A DNA stretch of 64,000 bases from Ashinkailepas kermadecensis (GCA_034440615.1 JAOTOM010004388.1:83501-147500), one strand, 5' to 3'; shown: positions 46,527 through 56,327, counted from the first letter of the stretch. The notes: a model not told the origin generated them from the letters alone. Numbers and translations: made by a program.

Positions 46527-47021
46527 CCATTATTGATTCAACTGTAGAAGAACCTAGGAAGTCTTGGATATAAAAAAGTGATATGCATCAATAAAACAAT
46601 GTAAAATACCACAGACGGAAGCATATAATATTGTTATTCGTTAGACGATTAAATAGAAAGTGTCCACCTTCTCTGCCAGGGAACTCAACTGGTGGCCCGC
46701 AAGTAGATCCCTTAACATTATCACGACTATATCGCGACTATACTCTGGATAGCCGATGGAGAATCGCATTCTAGCCAGAAATTACACACATAGCTTGTCT
46801 TCACTGGGCAAGGACGCGATTATTGGCCATGTTCCAATATGATTTTCTCAGTCATTTCAGGTTAGCCTTCGCAGGCCACACTTCGAGACCAAGCATGTGA
46901 CCAAGCAGCATATTTATGAGGTAACATCACTGGTACGAATCGGTATGGCAGAATGGATTCCCGTAATATTCTTCTTCAATGCAAACTGTGGCGCTGTCTG
47001 TGAAACTGTCTGAAGCTGTGC
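46527..47021. other. No gene recognised
   Basis: Unassigned sequence. Confidence 0.35.
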
Positions 47022-47188
47022 AGTTGAAGCGAGCCAACGACCTTCTGAAGCTGAGGCAGCTGCAGATGCCACACCTGTCACGCGTCACAGCCATGGATCA
47101 CAGCCACTGAAGCGAACCCGCGACCTTCTGAAGCTGAGGCAGCTGCAGATGCCACACCTGCCACGCGTCACAGCCACGGATCACAGGC
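47022..47188. repeat. Tandem duplication of about 80 bp
   Basis: GACCTTCTGAAGCTGAGGCA, GCTGCAGATGCCACACCTG, CACGCGTCACAGCCA occur twice in tandem with few changes. Confidence 0.9.
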
Positions 47189-47475
47189 GCCGTTCAGGCC
47201 TATTTTTATGTTCCCGATGAGGGACGGTTGCTGGACGGCTTCATAGTGGCATGTTGGTTGAACGCAGGAATCTGGCTGGACATGGCAAATCTTGAAAGAA
47301 CAACGGTAATATTAGATGATAGTCTTGGAAGTGGGCTGACAGTGCTGTGACACTACACCTCAGTAAGGTGGCCAGGATTTCTATAGATGTGTGTGTGTGT
47401 GGTGGGGGGGGGGGTATAACAACATAAAACAATAGCAACAGGCCATGCAATCAGTGCAACATATTAAGATACAAG

Positions 47476-47513
47476 CTGCATGACCACTGCAGTCGATGCG
47501 CCCCCCCCCCCCA
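47476..47513 (+). mobile_element. Tail-only SINE insertion T5
   Basis: The 38-bp insert has GCATGACCACTGCAGTCGATG, then a C-run and CAA instead of the usual CTAAGCCCAAATAAC end. Perfect 15-bp TSD ATATTAAGATACAAG (47461-47475 and 47514-47528). Confidence 0.88.
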
Positions 47514-47528
47514 ATATTAAGATACAAG

Positions 47529-47742
47529 ACAAACAGCATGAATGAACAGACACCGACAGACACCACAGACAACATGAGGCGTACCGCAGAGAGAACATAG
47601 TACGTTCAACGAATACAACATAACACAAACAACAAAGGCGCACCTAACGCTAGTGTCCGTAACTTGTATTAATTAACAGGGGAAATGATGCATTTTTGCT
47701 GGAATGGGAGGGGGAGGGTGTAGTCGAGGGTAAGGTGCCCGG
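47529..47742. other. No gene; insertion site of the transposon
   Basis: Ends with TGCCCGG (47736-47742), which recurs at 50527-50533 just beyond the right TIR. Confidence 0.4.
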
Positions 47743-47880
47743 TAGGGTGCCAATAGCGCATATGGTTAAATTTAAAACTTGATATTTTTGAACGGCCCTT
47801 GGTGGGATACTGTGCAATAATGAGAAAACCTCTCATGCAAAATTTGAAGCGAATCGGTTTATATTTAGAGGTGGCGCAAG
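47743..47880 (+). repeat. Left TIR (138 bp)
   Basis: Shared blocks with the right TIR: TAGGGTGCCAATA, AACGGCCCTTGGTGG, ATACTGTG, GAGAAAAC, AAAATTTGA, GCGAATCG, TATATTTAGAGGTGGCGCAAG. Confidence 0.85.
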
Positions 47881-47975
47881 TGAATTGAAACCTGTACTAT
47901 GTGTCTTCCCCTCGCGAATGACATAAACCGAAGTCTGAAAGGCCAGGGTTCTAAATCACCAATTTTTCCCTCAGA

Positions 47976-48671
47976 ATGGCTCGTTCACGCGCAGCTACGA
48001 CTGTTTGGCTGGTGGGGCAGCCAAACCGCGACCCCATCCTCGGAGCCAAACTCCCCTCTCGTGGCGACGTGCTCAAGCGGGTTTTCTACTTCCACAACGT
48101 GGAAAAGAAAACCGTCGCCACCAGCGCCGCGGCCACTGTCCAAGAGGTGCTAAGGTTCCGGGAGACCGCGAGGATCCCAACGATGACGGCAAAAAGCGCC
48201 GTTCGCAACGTGGAGGTCTTGTTCAAGGACTGGAAGGCGCTCGTGAAGAGCAAGGGAAGAGCGACGAACAAGACGAAGGAGGAAGAGTTTCAAGAGGCCC
48301 TCTGCGACCTCTTCGACGTCGCCCACGCCGACGCGATGACCCTGATGCCGATCCCGGCTGATCGCGAGTTCCTAGCGGCGCAACGCGAGAAGGGTCGCCG
48401 AGGGATCATGCAGGGAGCTGACAAGGTGCTGGAGCGCCGAGTTCAGCGCCGGGAGATGACAGTGGCGGCAGAGAAGCGATCACGAGAAGCCTCGACGTCG
48501 CAGCTGGACGAACGCGCGGTGCTCGTGTCCTTCTCCTCCTCATTCTCCTCCTCGGTTGAGTCCAGTCCGGCACGCGGCGCGGCGGGGCGGCTGCTACCGC
48601 TGAGCCGACCGGTGCAAGCCCTCCGAAGCGACGAGCGCGGGGGTCACAGGTCGTGCTCTCCCAGGAGTTAG
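47976..48671 (+). CDS. Transposase, N-terminal part (frame 1)
   Basis: The ATG at 47976 opens 231 codons. Residues 1-90 (MARSRAATTVWLV..., VLRFRETARIPTM) and 100-140 (LCDLFDVAHADAMTLMPI) match the fossil copy on the minus strand (MASRSKRNIYLV, VKFWARASIPTV, LFDVATADALPTIPI). This shows they are selected or at least ancestral protein sequence. The segment is basic and lysine/arginine-rich, fitting a DNA-binding domain, but I see no zinc finger. A serine-rich stretch lies near residues 185-200. The last 35-40 residues do not match the family, and the true continuation is in the next frame (open from 48560), so the coding frame changes between 48560 and 48671. Confidence 0.8.
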   Translation: MARSRAATTVWLVGQPNRDPILGAKLPSRGDVLKRVFYFHNVEKKTVATSAAATVQEVLRFRETARIPTMTAKSAVRNVEVLFKDWKALVKSKGRATNKTKEEEFQEALCDLFDVAHADAMTLMPIPADREFLAAQREKGRRGIMQGADKVLERRVQRREMTVAAEKRSREASTSQLDERAVLVSFSSSFSSSVESSPARGAAGRLLPLSRPVQALRSDERGGHRSCSPRS

Positions 48672-50206
48672 CGAGCGCCCTCAACCGGACTGGCGTGAGC
48701 GACCGCAAAGCGCTCCGCATCGTCGCGGCGACCGCCAGTAGCCTCGGCCACGATCCTCAGGAGCTGATCCTGAATGCCGAGAGCATCCGGCAGGCTCGCG
48801 CCGGCTACCAGTCCCAACTGGCCGCGGAAGTCAGGACAACCTGCGCCCCTGACACGCCTCTTACCGTTCACTGGGACGGGAGGATCCTGCCGGATTGCGA
48901 CGGTACGCGGATGGATCGGCTGGCTATTCTCGTCTCCGGCGACGGCGTCCAGAAGCTCATCGGCGTTCCCAAGCTGACAAGTGGGACTGGAGAGGCGACG
49001 GCGAGCGCCGTGGCTGAAGCGCTCGACGACTGGGGGCTCGCAGAGCGTGTGGTGGCTATGTCGTTCGATACGACCGCCGCCAACACTGGAGCCCTCGCCG
49101 GTGCCTGCACCCTGCTGGAGCAAAAGCTTGGTCGGCGTCTGCTAAGCCTCGCCTGCCGGCACCATGTACACGAGCTGGTGCTGGAGAAGGCGTTCTCTAT
49201 CTGCATGGGGCCGTCGTCGGGTCCTGACATCGGCGTCTTCAACCGATTCAAGGAACGGTGGGCTTTCATCGACCAGAGCCAGCCGGAGCCGCCAACGCCC
49301 GACGAGCTGCCGCCCACCCTCCCGAACAAGCGGGACACACTTCTGCAGGAGTGGGCCGCGCTGTTCAACACCAGCCACCCGCGGGACGACTACAAGGAGA
49401 TGCTGGAGCTCTTCATCGTCCTGCTGGGTGGCGAGGGCGACGTCCCGAAGGTGAAGTTCCGGCGCCATGCACCGCGCGCGCTGGATGGCGCGTGCCATCT
49501 ACGCTGCGAAGATTACGCTGTTCGCCGCCCAACTGGGGAGCTCTGCTCGCCGCGCGAGCTGTCCAGCCTCCGCCGGTTCACCTTCTTCGTCGCTGAGGTC
49601 TACGTGACCCGCTGGTTCGAGGCGCCCGTGGCCGCCTTCGCGCCGGCGAATGACTTGAAACTGGCCGCCGACCTCCGCGACTTCCACGACGCTGAGATCG
49701 GCAAGGCGTGCGTGAAGACCTTCTCCCGGCACTTCTGGTACCTGAGCGAGCCACTGGTCGCCATGGCTCTCTTCGACCACCGCTTGCCAACCGCCGAGAA
49801 GAAGGCGCTGGCGGAAGCGATGCAGCGGGAAGAAGGATCCGAGGAACCGCCGAAGCGCATCACCGTCTCTGACGCCCGCCTCGCCTCGTCCACGCTAGCG
49901 TCGTTCGGAAGCCAGGCGTCCGGCGCCCTCCTCGACGCCGTCGGAGCGGAGAGGGGGTTCCTCTCGAAGGAGCCGGAGGAGTGGCCGAGTGACACGGGGT
50001 TCGTCGCGGCGTCTCGGCGCGTCGCGAGCCTACACGTCACCAACGACACGGCGGAGCGAGGGGTGGTGCTGATCCAGTCCTTCAACCTCAGCCTGACGAA
50101 GAACGAGGATCAGCGCCAATTCCTCTTGCAGGTCGTCGAGAGGCACCGTCGACAACAGCCAGGAACATCGAAGGCTTCCCTTCCCCGGCCAAGCAGAAGA
50201 CAATGA
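48560..50206 (+). CDS. Transposase, catalytic part (DDE/RNase H-like, hAT-related)
   Basis: The frame is open from 48560; from the in-frame GTG at 48653 it is 517 codons to TGA at 50206. Numbering from there, VHWDGR has Asp75, MSFDTTAANTG has Asp139 and LACRHHVHEL gives a CxxH motif at 168-171. HPRDDYKEMLELF is at 242-254, and NDTAERGVVLIQ near the end has Glu469. The two Asp residues, CxxH and a late Glu fit a hAT-like RNase H-fold transposase. Assignment of the catalytic triad is inference. Every block is shared with the fossil at 31602-33890. Residues about 271-295 do not match, because that part of the family is encoded in another frame (GAMHRARWMARAIYA from 49461), hence two hidden compensating shifts. 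There is no eukaryotic start codon for this part alone, so it must be a continuation of the first frame. Confidence 0.82.
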   Translation, partial: VQSGTRRGGAAATAEPTGASPPKRRARGSQVVLSQELASALNRTGVSDRKALRIVAATASSLGHDPQELILNAESIRQARAGYQSQLAAEVRTTCAPDTPLTVHWDGRILPDCDGTRMDRLAILVSGDGVQKLIGVPKLTSGTGEATASAVAEALDDWGLAERVVAMSFDTTAANTGALAGACTLLEQKLGRRLLSLACRHHVHELVLEKAFSICMGPSSGPDIGVFNRFKERWAFIDQSQPEPPTPDELPPTLPNKRDTLLQEWAALFNTSHPRDDYKEMLELFIVLLGGEGDVPKVKFRRHAPRALDGACHLRCEDYAVRRPTGELCSPRELSSLRRFTFFVAEVYVTRWFEAPVAAFAPANDLKLAADLRDFHDAEIGKACVKTFSRHFWYLSEPLVAMALFDHRLPTAEKKALAEAMQREEGSEEPPKRITVSDARLASSTLASFGSQASGALLDAVGAERGFLSKEPEEWPSDTGFVAASRRVASLHVTNDTAERGVVLIQSFNLSLTKNEDQRQFLLQVVERHRRQQPGTSKASLPRPSRRQ

Positions 50207-50397
50207 GTGGCTTGGGCAACCATGATACCCCCAGCCCCTAGAGGGGCTAATACTCGCTTTGAAGAGCGAGGGGGACCAGCAGCTCAGCTGGAGGAAGGGG
50301 AGGTCTCAAAAGGCTTCAATATTGCCAACAAACACCCCAGAGACGATGCCCTTCCTTATAGTCCTTATCGGAGTCTATAGGGGGAACAATCAATCGA
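50207..50397 (+). other. Transposon 3' region
   Basis: Contains an inverted pair CCCCTAGAGGGG and TCGCTTTGAAGAGCGA immediately after the stop codon, a possible hairpin. Otherwise non-coding. Confidence 0.5.
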
Positions 50398-50523
50398 CTT
50401 GCGCCACCTCTAAATATACTTCGATTGCGCTCAAATTTTACACACGTTGTTTTCTCACCACCCCACAGTATTCCACTAAGGGCCGTTAAAAAAATCCAAC
50501 TTTCGTTTTTTATTGGCACCCTA
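50398..50523 (-). repeat. Right TIR (126 bp)
   Basis: Reverse complement of the left TIR, from CTTGCGCCACCTC to TATTGGCACCCTA. Confidence 0.85.
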
Positions 50524-50542
50524 GACTGCCCGGCCTCCATTC

Positions 50543-50640
50543 AAATGGTTGCGGGTTCGATTCCCACCTGTTACTACTCCACGCCCGCTACCAATCAGCG
50601 TGAGAGAATGGCGACGCATCGTAAAAACCAATAACTAGCT
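50543..50640 (+). mobile_element. SINE family 1, 5'-truncated
   Basis: Starts in the B-box region (GCGGGTTCGATTCCCACC) and runs through CCAATCAGCGTGAGAGAATGG to AAAACCAATAAC. A part of the tail before TCGTAAAAACC is missing. It directly follows the transposon, so the transposon may have inserted into or beside it. Confidence 0.85.
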
Positions 50641-52485
50641 GTCCAACTCTCACCAAAACACACACGCGCCCGACGCTCGCGGTGCACTCCACCCAGCCCA
50701 CTAACGCCGAAAGCGCCTGATGTGTTGTAGGAAGTACGTCTTTAGCAAATTCCATGTTGGTGCGACCTAGCTACATGCTGGCACCTGGCTAGTTGATTTC
50801 AGCGTGACTTCGGTGCGCAGTACGTGACGCATGCGCATGTGACCGGTGTGACCGAATTGTTCAAACCCACCCGCCCTCCTCCCCCTGGAAGAGCTACTTT
50901 CCGATACTTTTAACATTGTGCATGTGAGCAGTGCCCCCGTGGTCTCGGATGCTCCATTGGTGAGAAAAATAAATGGTGACATCCTTGCTCCCAAGCAAAG
51001 TGCCCAGGGTCGGTAGAACGATTCCTGAGCGAAATATTGATGGGCCACCGAGCATGATGGTGGCCACATGCATACTTGTCAAAGGACCAGGGGTCCGAAA
51101 TGTGAGTTTGTCAGTTTTGAGGAGAGGGGCCCAACAAGTCCCTCGACCAGATCCTGGCGACACCCTGGACTGTCTGCTATACTGACACGTAGGAAGCGAA
51201 AAAATTTGATACGCGGTCAGTTGGTATGTGCTGAGCGGAGGCAGTAATTAATGCGTGGTTTGTATGCAAGCAGGTCAACCCGAGATCCAGACGGTTGCTG
51301 CCAGATCATGAGCAGTCTTTATTTTTTTTAAATCCCATCCCCATGGGGCACATGCCCACTGCGCCCCCGGATCCATCCACGGGTGACGGTACTTTCACTC
51401 GCCAAAACACATAAGTATCAAAAATAATAATTCTCGGTCTTTGGCATCGCCGCCGACAATCTCCACAATGCTTTACATTTCGTCGTACCTTCGTTATTTA
51501 CGTCAACGACAAGTCTGTCACCGAATTCATAGCGAAATTCATTGCCAAATTCGACGATGAAAAGCTCAAATTCTGCCTGCCCAGTGCAACCCGGCCTTAG
51601 GACATTCGGATTCCGAGCTGAGGAGAGGAGCACCCCCTTTGCTGGGTGTCGCACGGAGGACCGAGACCTTGGATGGAAACCCAACGCTGCGTATCATAGT
51701 GCAGTCTAATTTATTAATGTTTTAGCAAATTTTAAGTTCATGTTTTAACTCGAGATCCAGACTGTTGCTGCCAGATCATGAACATTTAGTCTGCCATATC
51801 CAGACTGTTGCTGCCAGATCATGCGCAGTCTTTATATATTTAAAAGGAATTTTAAAATGAAATTATTTATTTAGAATGCTTGGTTTCGTGGCAAACTGAT
51901 ATATAAATGTGCCCAAGCTTGTTCCGCATCGCTGAAACACTCCATCTGTATCGTACCTCATTCTGGTTTTGTTCGGAAGGAGTTATTATTTCCATCGATA
52001 AGCGCGTACGCGGGGCTGCATGAACCGCCTGCGTTGAGTCTACGTGACCAGTGCACGACGACAGTACAGTTTTAGCGCGTGACGCATCGGAGTCACGCGT
52101 GCGACTCGCGTGGGTGCCACGTCCAGAACTGCCAGCTTGTGGTCGCCCGGACAGTCGTGATTACAGACAGCGATCTCACGGCGGCGAGCAGACGCTTCGC
52201 ATCTGACAGTATGTGGGTCAGTCGCTAACGGGCGTGCAGACGCACGACTGATGGCGTGCAGGCGCACGGCTAACGACGTGCAGGCATGCCACGGGTGACG
52301 TGCGCACAGACAACCGGTGAGGCGCAGGCGTACCACATGTGACTTGCAGATATGCAGACACCTGGCTTCCGTTTGGAAGTATTTTAACATGATTTTCTGG
52401 TTAACCTTTTTCAGCAGTGGAAAATTATTTGCTCACTATAATAAGACACATTTTTTGGTGTAAATGGCAATCTATGAACTGTGTT
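50641..52485. other. No gene; three copies of a short repeat
   Basis: ATCCAGACGGTTGCTGCC, AGATCATG occurs near 51284, 51755 and 51799 with one-base variants, two of them followed by a CGCAGTCTTTAT- or GAGCAGTCTTTAT-type sequence. This may be a remnant of a repeated element. A region with CACATGCCCACTGCGCCCCCGGATCC near 51350 looks like a decayed miniature element end. Confidence 0.4.
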
Positions 52486-52757
52486 CAGGATTCGATTTTT
52501 GTTTTGAAATCTTGGATTTGGACAGGAAAATTTCATGTTATTCAAATTCGTGGACTATAATTATCCGTCGGTTTCTGACACCAACTTTGTGTACTTTCCA
52601 GCGACTCTGGCCTTTGCCTCGTAGTGTTCATCAGTTCGCACTTATTTCAAACAGCACCATTCAATCTTTGAGGAAGAAATATGAGAGGATAATTGCCTGG
52701 GAAGGATAATGTTCTGCGTTACAAAAGTGCAAGACAAGGGCTGTTTTTCCAACCCTG
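52486..52757 (-). mobile_element. hAT-type miniature element (CAGGGTTGG family), reverse
   Basis: 272 bp ending GGGCTGTTTTTCCAACCCTG, with a near-perfect TSD ACTGTGTT/GCTGTGTT (52478-52485 and 52758-52765). Internal CAGCACCATTCAATCTTTGAGG and GAGAGGATAATTGCCTGGGAAGG match the 56430 copy. Confidence 0.87.
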
Positions 52758-52779
52758 GCTGTGTTTGTCAGTAGTGTGA

Positions 52780-53121
52780 ATGGAAGCGATCATGACGGTC
52801 GATTGCTGATTGTGCCTATAGAAGTGGCCATGGCGGTAGACCGCTGATCGTGCCTATGGAAGTGGTCATGACTATGGACCGCTGATTGTGCCTATAGAAG
52901 TGGCCATGGCGGTGGACCGCTGATCGTGCCTATGGAAGTGGTCATGACTATGGACCGCTGATTGTGCCTAAAGAAGTGACCATGGCGGTGGATCGCTGAT
53001 TGTGCCCATGGAAGCGGTCATGACTATGGACCACTGATTGTGTCTATGAAGTGGTCATGACTCCGGACCGCTGATTGTGTCTATAGAAGTGGTCATGGCG
53101 GTGGACCGCTGATTGTGCCTA
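52780..53121. repeat. About 42-bp minisatellite, 8 units
   Basis: Units of the form GAAGTGGCCATGGCGGTGGAC, CGCTGATTGTGCCTATG alternate with GTCATGACTATGGACCGCTG versions, suggesting a two-unit higher-order repeat. Confidence 0.92.
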
Positions 53122-53410
53122 TGATTCGGCTTGATAATGCATGCTCTCTAAAGTGCGTTCTGTTTTGTTACCATTGCAAAAAATGTTTCACCCTGAGTTC
53201 GAAGGTGGCGTGTCAAAACCGGGCACCGGTGGCTCGCATGCAACTACTGCTGCACCCCATTTGCTGGCACGCCATTGATAACGTGCAAATGCACCACATA
53301 CTGTAGCCACGGAGTCGTGGAGGCGGCACATAAAATGATAATCGTGTGTTCGGCAAATAATGTTCCGTGGTAGTAGCGCACGTCCAGAAGTAATGGACAG
53401 ATGGCGTGAA
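53122..53410. other. No gene recognised
   Basis: Unassigned sequence. Confidence 0.35.
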
Positions 53411-53420
53411 GCGGTTAGCA

Positions 53421-53479
53421 AGTTGGCGCAATATGGTCACGGTAGTCGAGGCGCCGTAATGCCCAAATAACTAACCAAG
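53421..53479 (+). mobile_element. Tail-only SINE insertion T6
   Basis: GCGCAATATGGTCACGGTAG, TCGAGGCGCC, CCCAAATAACTAACCAAG between GCGGTTAGCA repeats (53411-53420 and 53480-53489), a 10-bp TSD. Confidence 0.87.
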
Positions 53480-53489
53480 GCGGTTAGCA

Positions 53490-54559
53490 TTCCACGCGTG
53501 TAATACGGTATATATGTGTGTATGTATGTACGGACATGCTATTGTCATATAGACAAACAACATATTGAACATATCAACAGGACAAGCATACTGGAAAAAA
53601 GCATATGGACAATCAACATATTGACCATCTTGACAGGACAAACATATTGAAGGACATGATGTAACGCTCAAAGGGCTGACTAACCAGATGATGACACCAC
53701 GATCACATCAGAGACAGATCCAGGGGGAGCAAGGAGGCGATCGCCCTGCCCCCTCTTGGGACACGAAAGGCGCGCACATGGAGATGCGCGACGCCCCTCC
53801 AGATTGCTCGGTGCACCCCGTTAAAGTTTTCAGCTGAAGGCTTCCCTTCAGGACGTCCGAGTGCATCCAAACGCACACCCTTGACATTGTCTGAATCAGT
53901 GGCGCGCCTCCGGGAAAGTGGCGCTCCTCAGAATTTTCCCCCTGGCTAGATCCTGGGTCCCTCAGTGAAGTGCTCACATGTTATACATTCCTGCAAGGAC
54001 ACGATTTGTCCAACTGAGTTCACGGCGCGACTCTACTATGGCCCGGGAAATCGGTACCTCTTGGTAGACAGTAGGTCCAATCGATAGTGCCCATCATGTT
54101 ATGCTCCTGCGACTTTTTCGGCAGTTGGCTCTTGCCCGGAGACGAAAATGAATATTTTGTCGGAGGGAAGTGTCGGTTTCGTGAATGTTCGTTCTTCTTG
54201 CCTGAAAGTGGATTGATCTGGTGATGTTGTTTTTATCCAACGTACCAAAGTATACCAAATGCATTGTGAAATTTATCATCTCGTCGATGGAGCTGTACCG
54301 AAATAAGTGCATAAGCTAGAGTGACATTCGCCCCCCCTCCCCCGAAACCGGAGCCGGTGCGGATGCCAATGATATCTGGCGTAGCGAGCGGGCTTGCTGT
54401 ACGACGCTCCTGGAATGAATGACTGCATTCCTGGCAGTCTGCACCCGACCACCACGTGCCGTCCACGCCTAGACAATGGCGCACATCTGACTGATGACAA
54501 TTACTGATGCAGAATGCCTGTGTCGTCGGTGGCGGGTGCATGGTGTCATGCCGTGATGC
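53490..54559. other. Possible decayed TIR element at about 53708-53965; otherwise nothing
   Basis: CAGATCCAGGGGG near 53706 and TAGATCCTGGGTCCCTCAGTG near 53965 look like weak inverted ends around sequence with AAGGCGCGC and AGTGGCGCTCCTC words. No TSD. The rest is unassigned. Confidence 0.35.
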
Positions 54560-55560
54560 TGTGATTATGTGATCCCGACGCATTGTGGTGGTGACGTCAC
54601 ACTGGTGACGCGACGGTGCGCCGCCGTTGGTGAATTGTGACGTCACGCGATGACGCCTGCAACAGTTGTGTGCCGTGGCGGACGGACCGTGACGTCACGA
54701 TGTGACGACACGATGTGACGACGCCGAGCCGCTGCGCCGCGTGTTCGCAGGCGTTTCCGGCGCGGCGCCGCGCGGCTGAATCGCCGCCACCGCCGCGCGA
54801 GTCGACTGGATGTGTTTATTATGCTGGGCAGCCGGCGTCTGTCTGTGTGCGCGCATGTTTGTGCGCACCGCAGGCCGGCTTGGTTAGCAGGCGCCGTCGG
54901 CCGTCTGTGCGGCGCAGGACGTGTGGGTGGGTGTGTGCGGCGCACTGCACACGGACCTGACGCGGCCGCGCCCCCGACTGTTGGACCGAGCCGTGGGCCG
55001 GTCGGCCGGCGACTGGCGTGCCTGTTCAGTTGGCACACGTGTTGGCACACGTGCGACAGTCGTCACGCTGCGCCCGCCGCCACACCGTGTCCGGATGTCA
55101 GGCGCCCAGCGAAAGGTGCCCCGCGACGCCTGGCGGCACTGGCCGACCGTCCGCCGGAGCGTGTCGCCGCTGGTGCTGGCCCCTGGTTTGTTTGTTTGCT
55201 TATTTGGGCTTAAGGGCGCCTAAACTGCTAGCGGTTATCTAGCGCCCAGCTGTCCACCGATGCTGTACGCTAGTACTGTCCGCTGGTGCTTGCCGCTGGT
55301 GCTGGTGTGCCCCGTCAGCAGCCACTGGCCACTTGCGTCGGCTCGGACCGTGCGTGACCGCTGTCAGCACCTCGGGGACCGACCGGCGGCTTATCAGAGC
55401 GCAAGCTGCACTGCCGGCTGACGTGATTGCGCCCAGAGCGGAGCCGGAGCGGCGCCCAGAGCGACGTCCGGAGTGGCGCCTGGAACGGCGCCCGGTGTGG
55501 CGCCCGGGGACTCGCCGCCCCGGCCGGTAGCCGTCTGGCAACATTTCCGCACCGTCCATT
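54560..55560. promoter_or_regulatory. CpG island with a cluster of CRE-type sites
   Basis: Dense CpG and three TGACGTCA palindromes within about 110 bp (near 54591, 54639 and 54691), followed by TGACGACACGATGTGACGACG. Long frames on both strands lack domain signatures. It may be the promoter of an unseen gene. Confidence 0.45.
55190..55252 (-). mobile_element. Possible tail-only SINE copy, reverse strand
   Basis: The reverse complement reads GGCGCCCTTAAGCCCAAATAAGC, matching the tail consensus. No TSD found. Confidence 0.5.
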
Positions 55561-56153
55561 CGGAGTCCACAGAGCGGGCATAAGCCGCCGACTGGTGCTG
55601 AGATTCCCGGAACGCCCACCTGGCACCAGTTCCTCCCATTGATCGTCAAACATTTGGCGAAGGCGCCGTTATGGTCTGGGCGGTGCATGTGTATGTTGGC
55701 AGCATTCGTGGTGGGTCGTGTCCGCCTGGCGTTGCATGTGATGAACACGAACATTCAGTGTCTCGGGTCTGAATGTTACCGATGCACTTGATCTCTATAA
55801 CCGATGCAGTTGATGTTCCCGTAAACTCAAATACGGACATAAAATGCCAAATGAAATTTATCAACTCCCCAATCCTCAGGCCCGTTGAGGGTCGTGCTCG
55901 ATGCCTGAGGAACGTTTTCGCCAAAGTTTCGGCAAAGCAAGAATGATGAGTTGCTGAGTTGTGGCGCACTGTGGGTGCATTGCGTACGCACCGTGCTCTA
56001 TATGGTCGGGAAGCTGGCTATTTTCTCTTACTGACTGACCCATGTCAGTAACTGGAGTCAGCCGCCCGACACTGCGCGGTGCTATATGTATGTGTGCTTC
56101 CTTACCTTTGCCGATGTAGGGGACGGAGTAATGCTGAAATCTGAAGTTTCTTT
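55561..56153. other. No gene recognised
   Basis: Unassigned sequence. Confidence 0.35.
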
Positions 56154-56163
56154 AAGGATAGGT

Positions 56164-56327
56164 CGGAGGGGACGAGTGGTCTAGGGGTAAGATGCTCGTC
56201 TCGCAATCGAAAGATTGTGGGTTCGAATCTCACCTGTCGTTACTCTTCGCCCGCGACCAATCGGCGTGAGAGATTGGCGACGCTATATGACTCAACGGTC
56301 GACGTGTCGTAAAACCAATAACCTACC
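56164..56327 (+). mobile_element. tRNA-derived SINE, family 1, full-length
   Basis: A box GTGGTCTAGGGGTAAGATG, B box GGGTTCGAATCTC, body CCAATCGGCGTGAGAGATTGG, tail AAAACCAATAACCTACC. TSD AAGGATAGGT (56154-56163 and 56328-56337). Confidence 0.95.

Larger units (their letters stand above)
47743..50523 (+). mobile_element. DNA transposon with long TIRs and transposase, 2.78 kb
   Basis: The element is bounded by TAGGGTGCCAATA (47743) and its complement TATTGGCACCCTA (ending 50523). Sub-terminal sequence matches in inverted orientation for about 130 bp. It encloses two overlapping frames of one transposase. TGCCCGG lies directly before the left end and three bases after the right end, which may be a trace of the TSD. 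Coding GC content is much higher than that of the flanks and TIRs. Among what I can see, it is the best candidate for a recently active element. Confidence 0.88.

Noticed and set aside
55239..55754. 171-codon minus-strand frame
   Set aside because: GC-rich stretch with Arg-Arg-Ser repeats and no domain; other frames are equally open.
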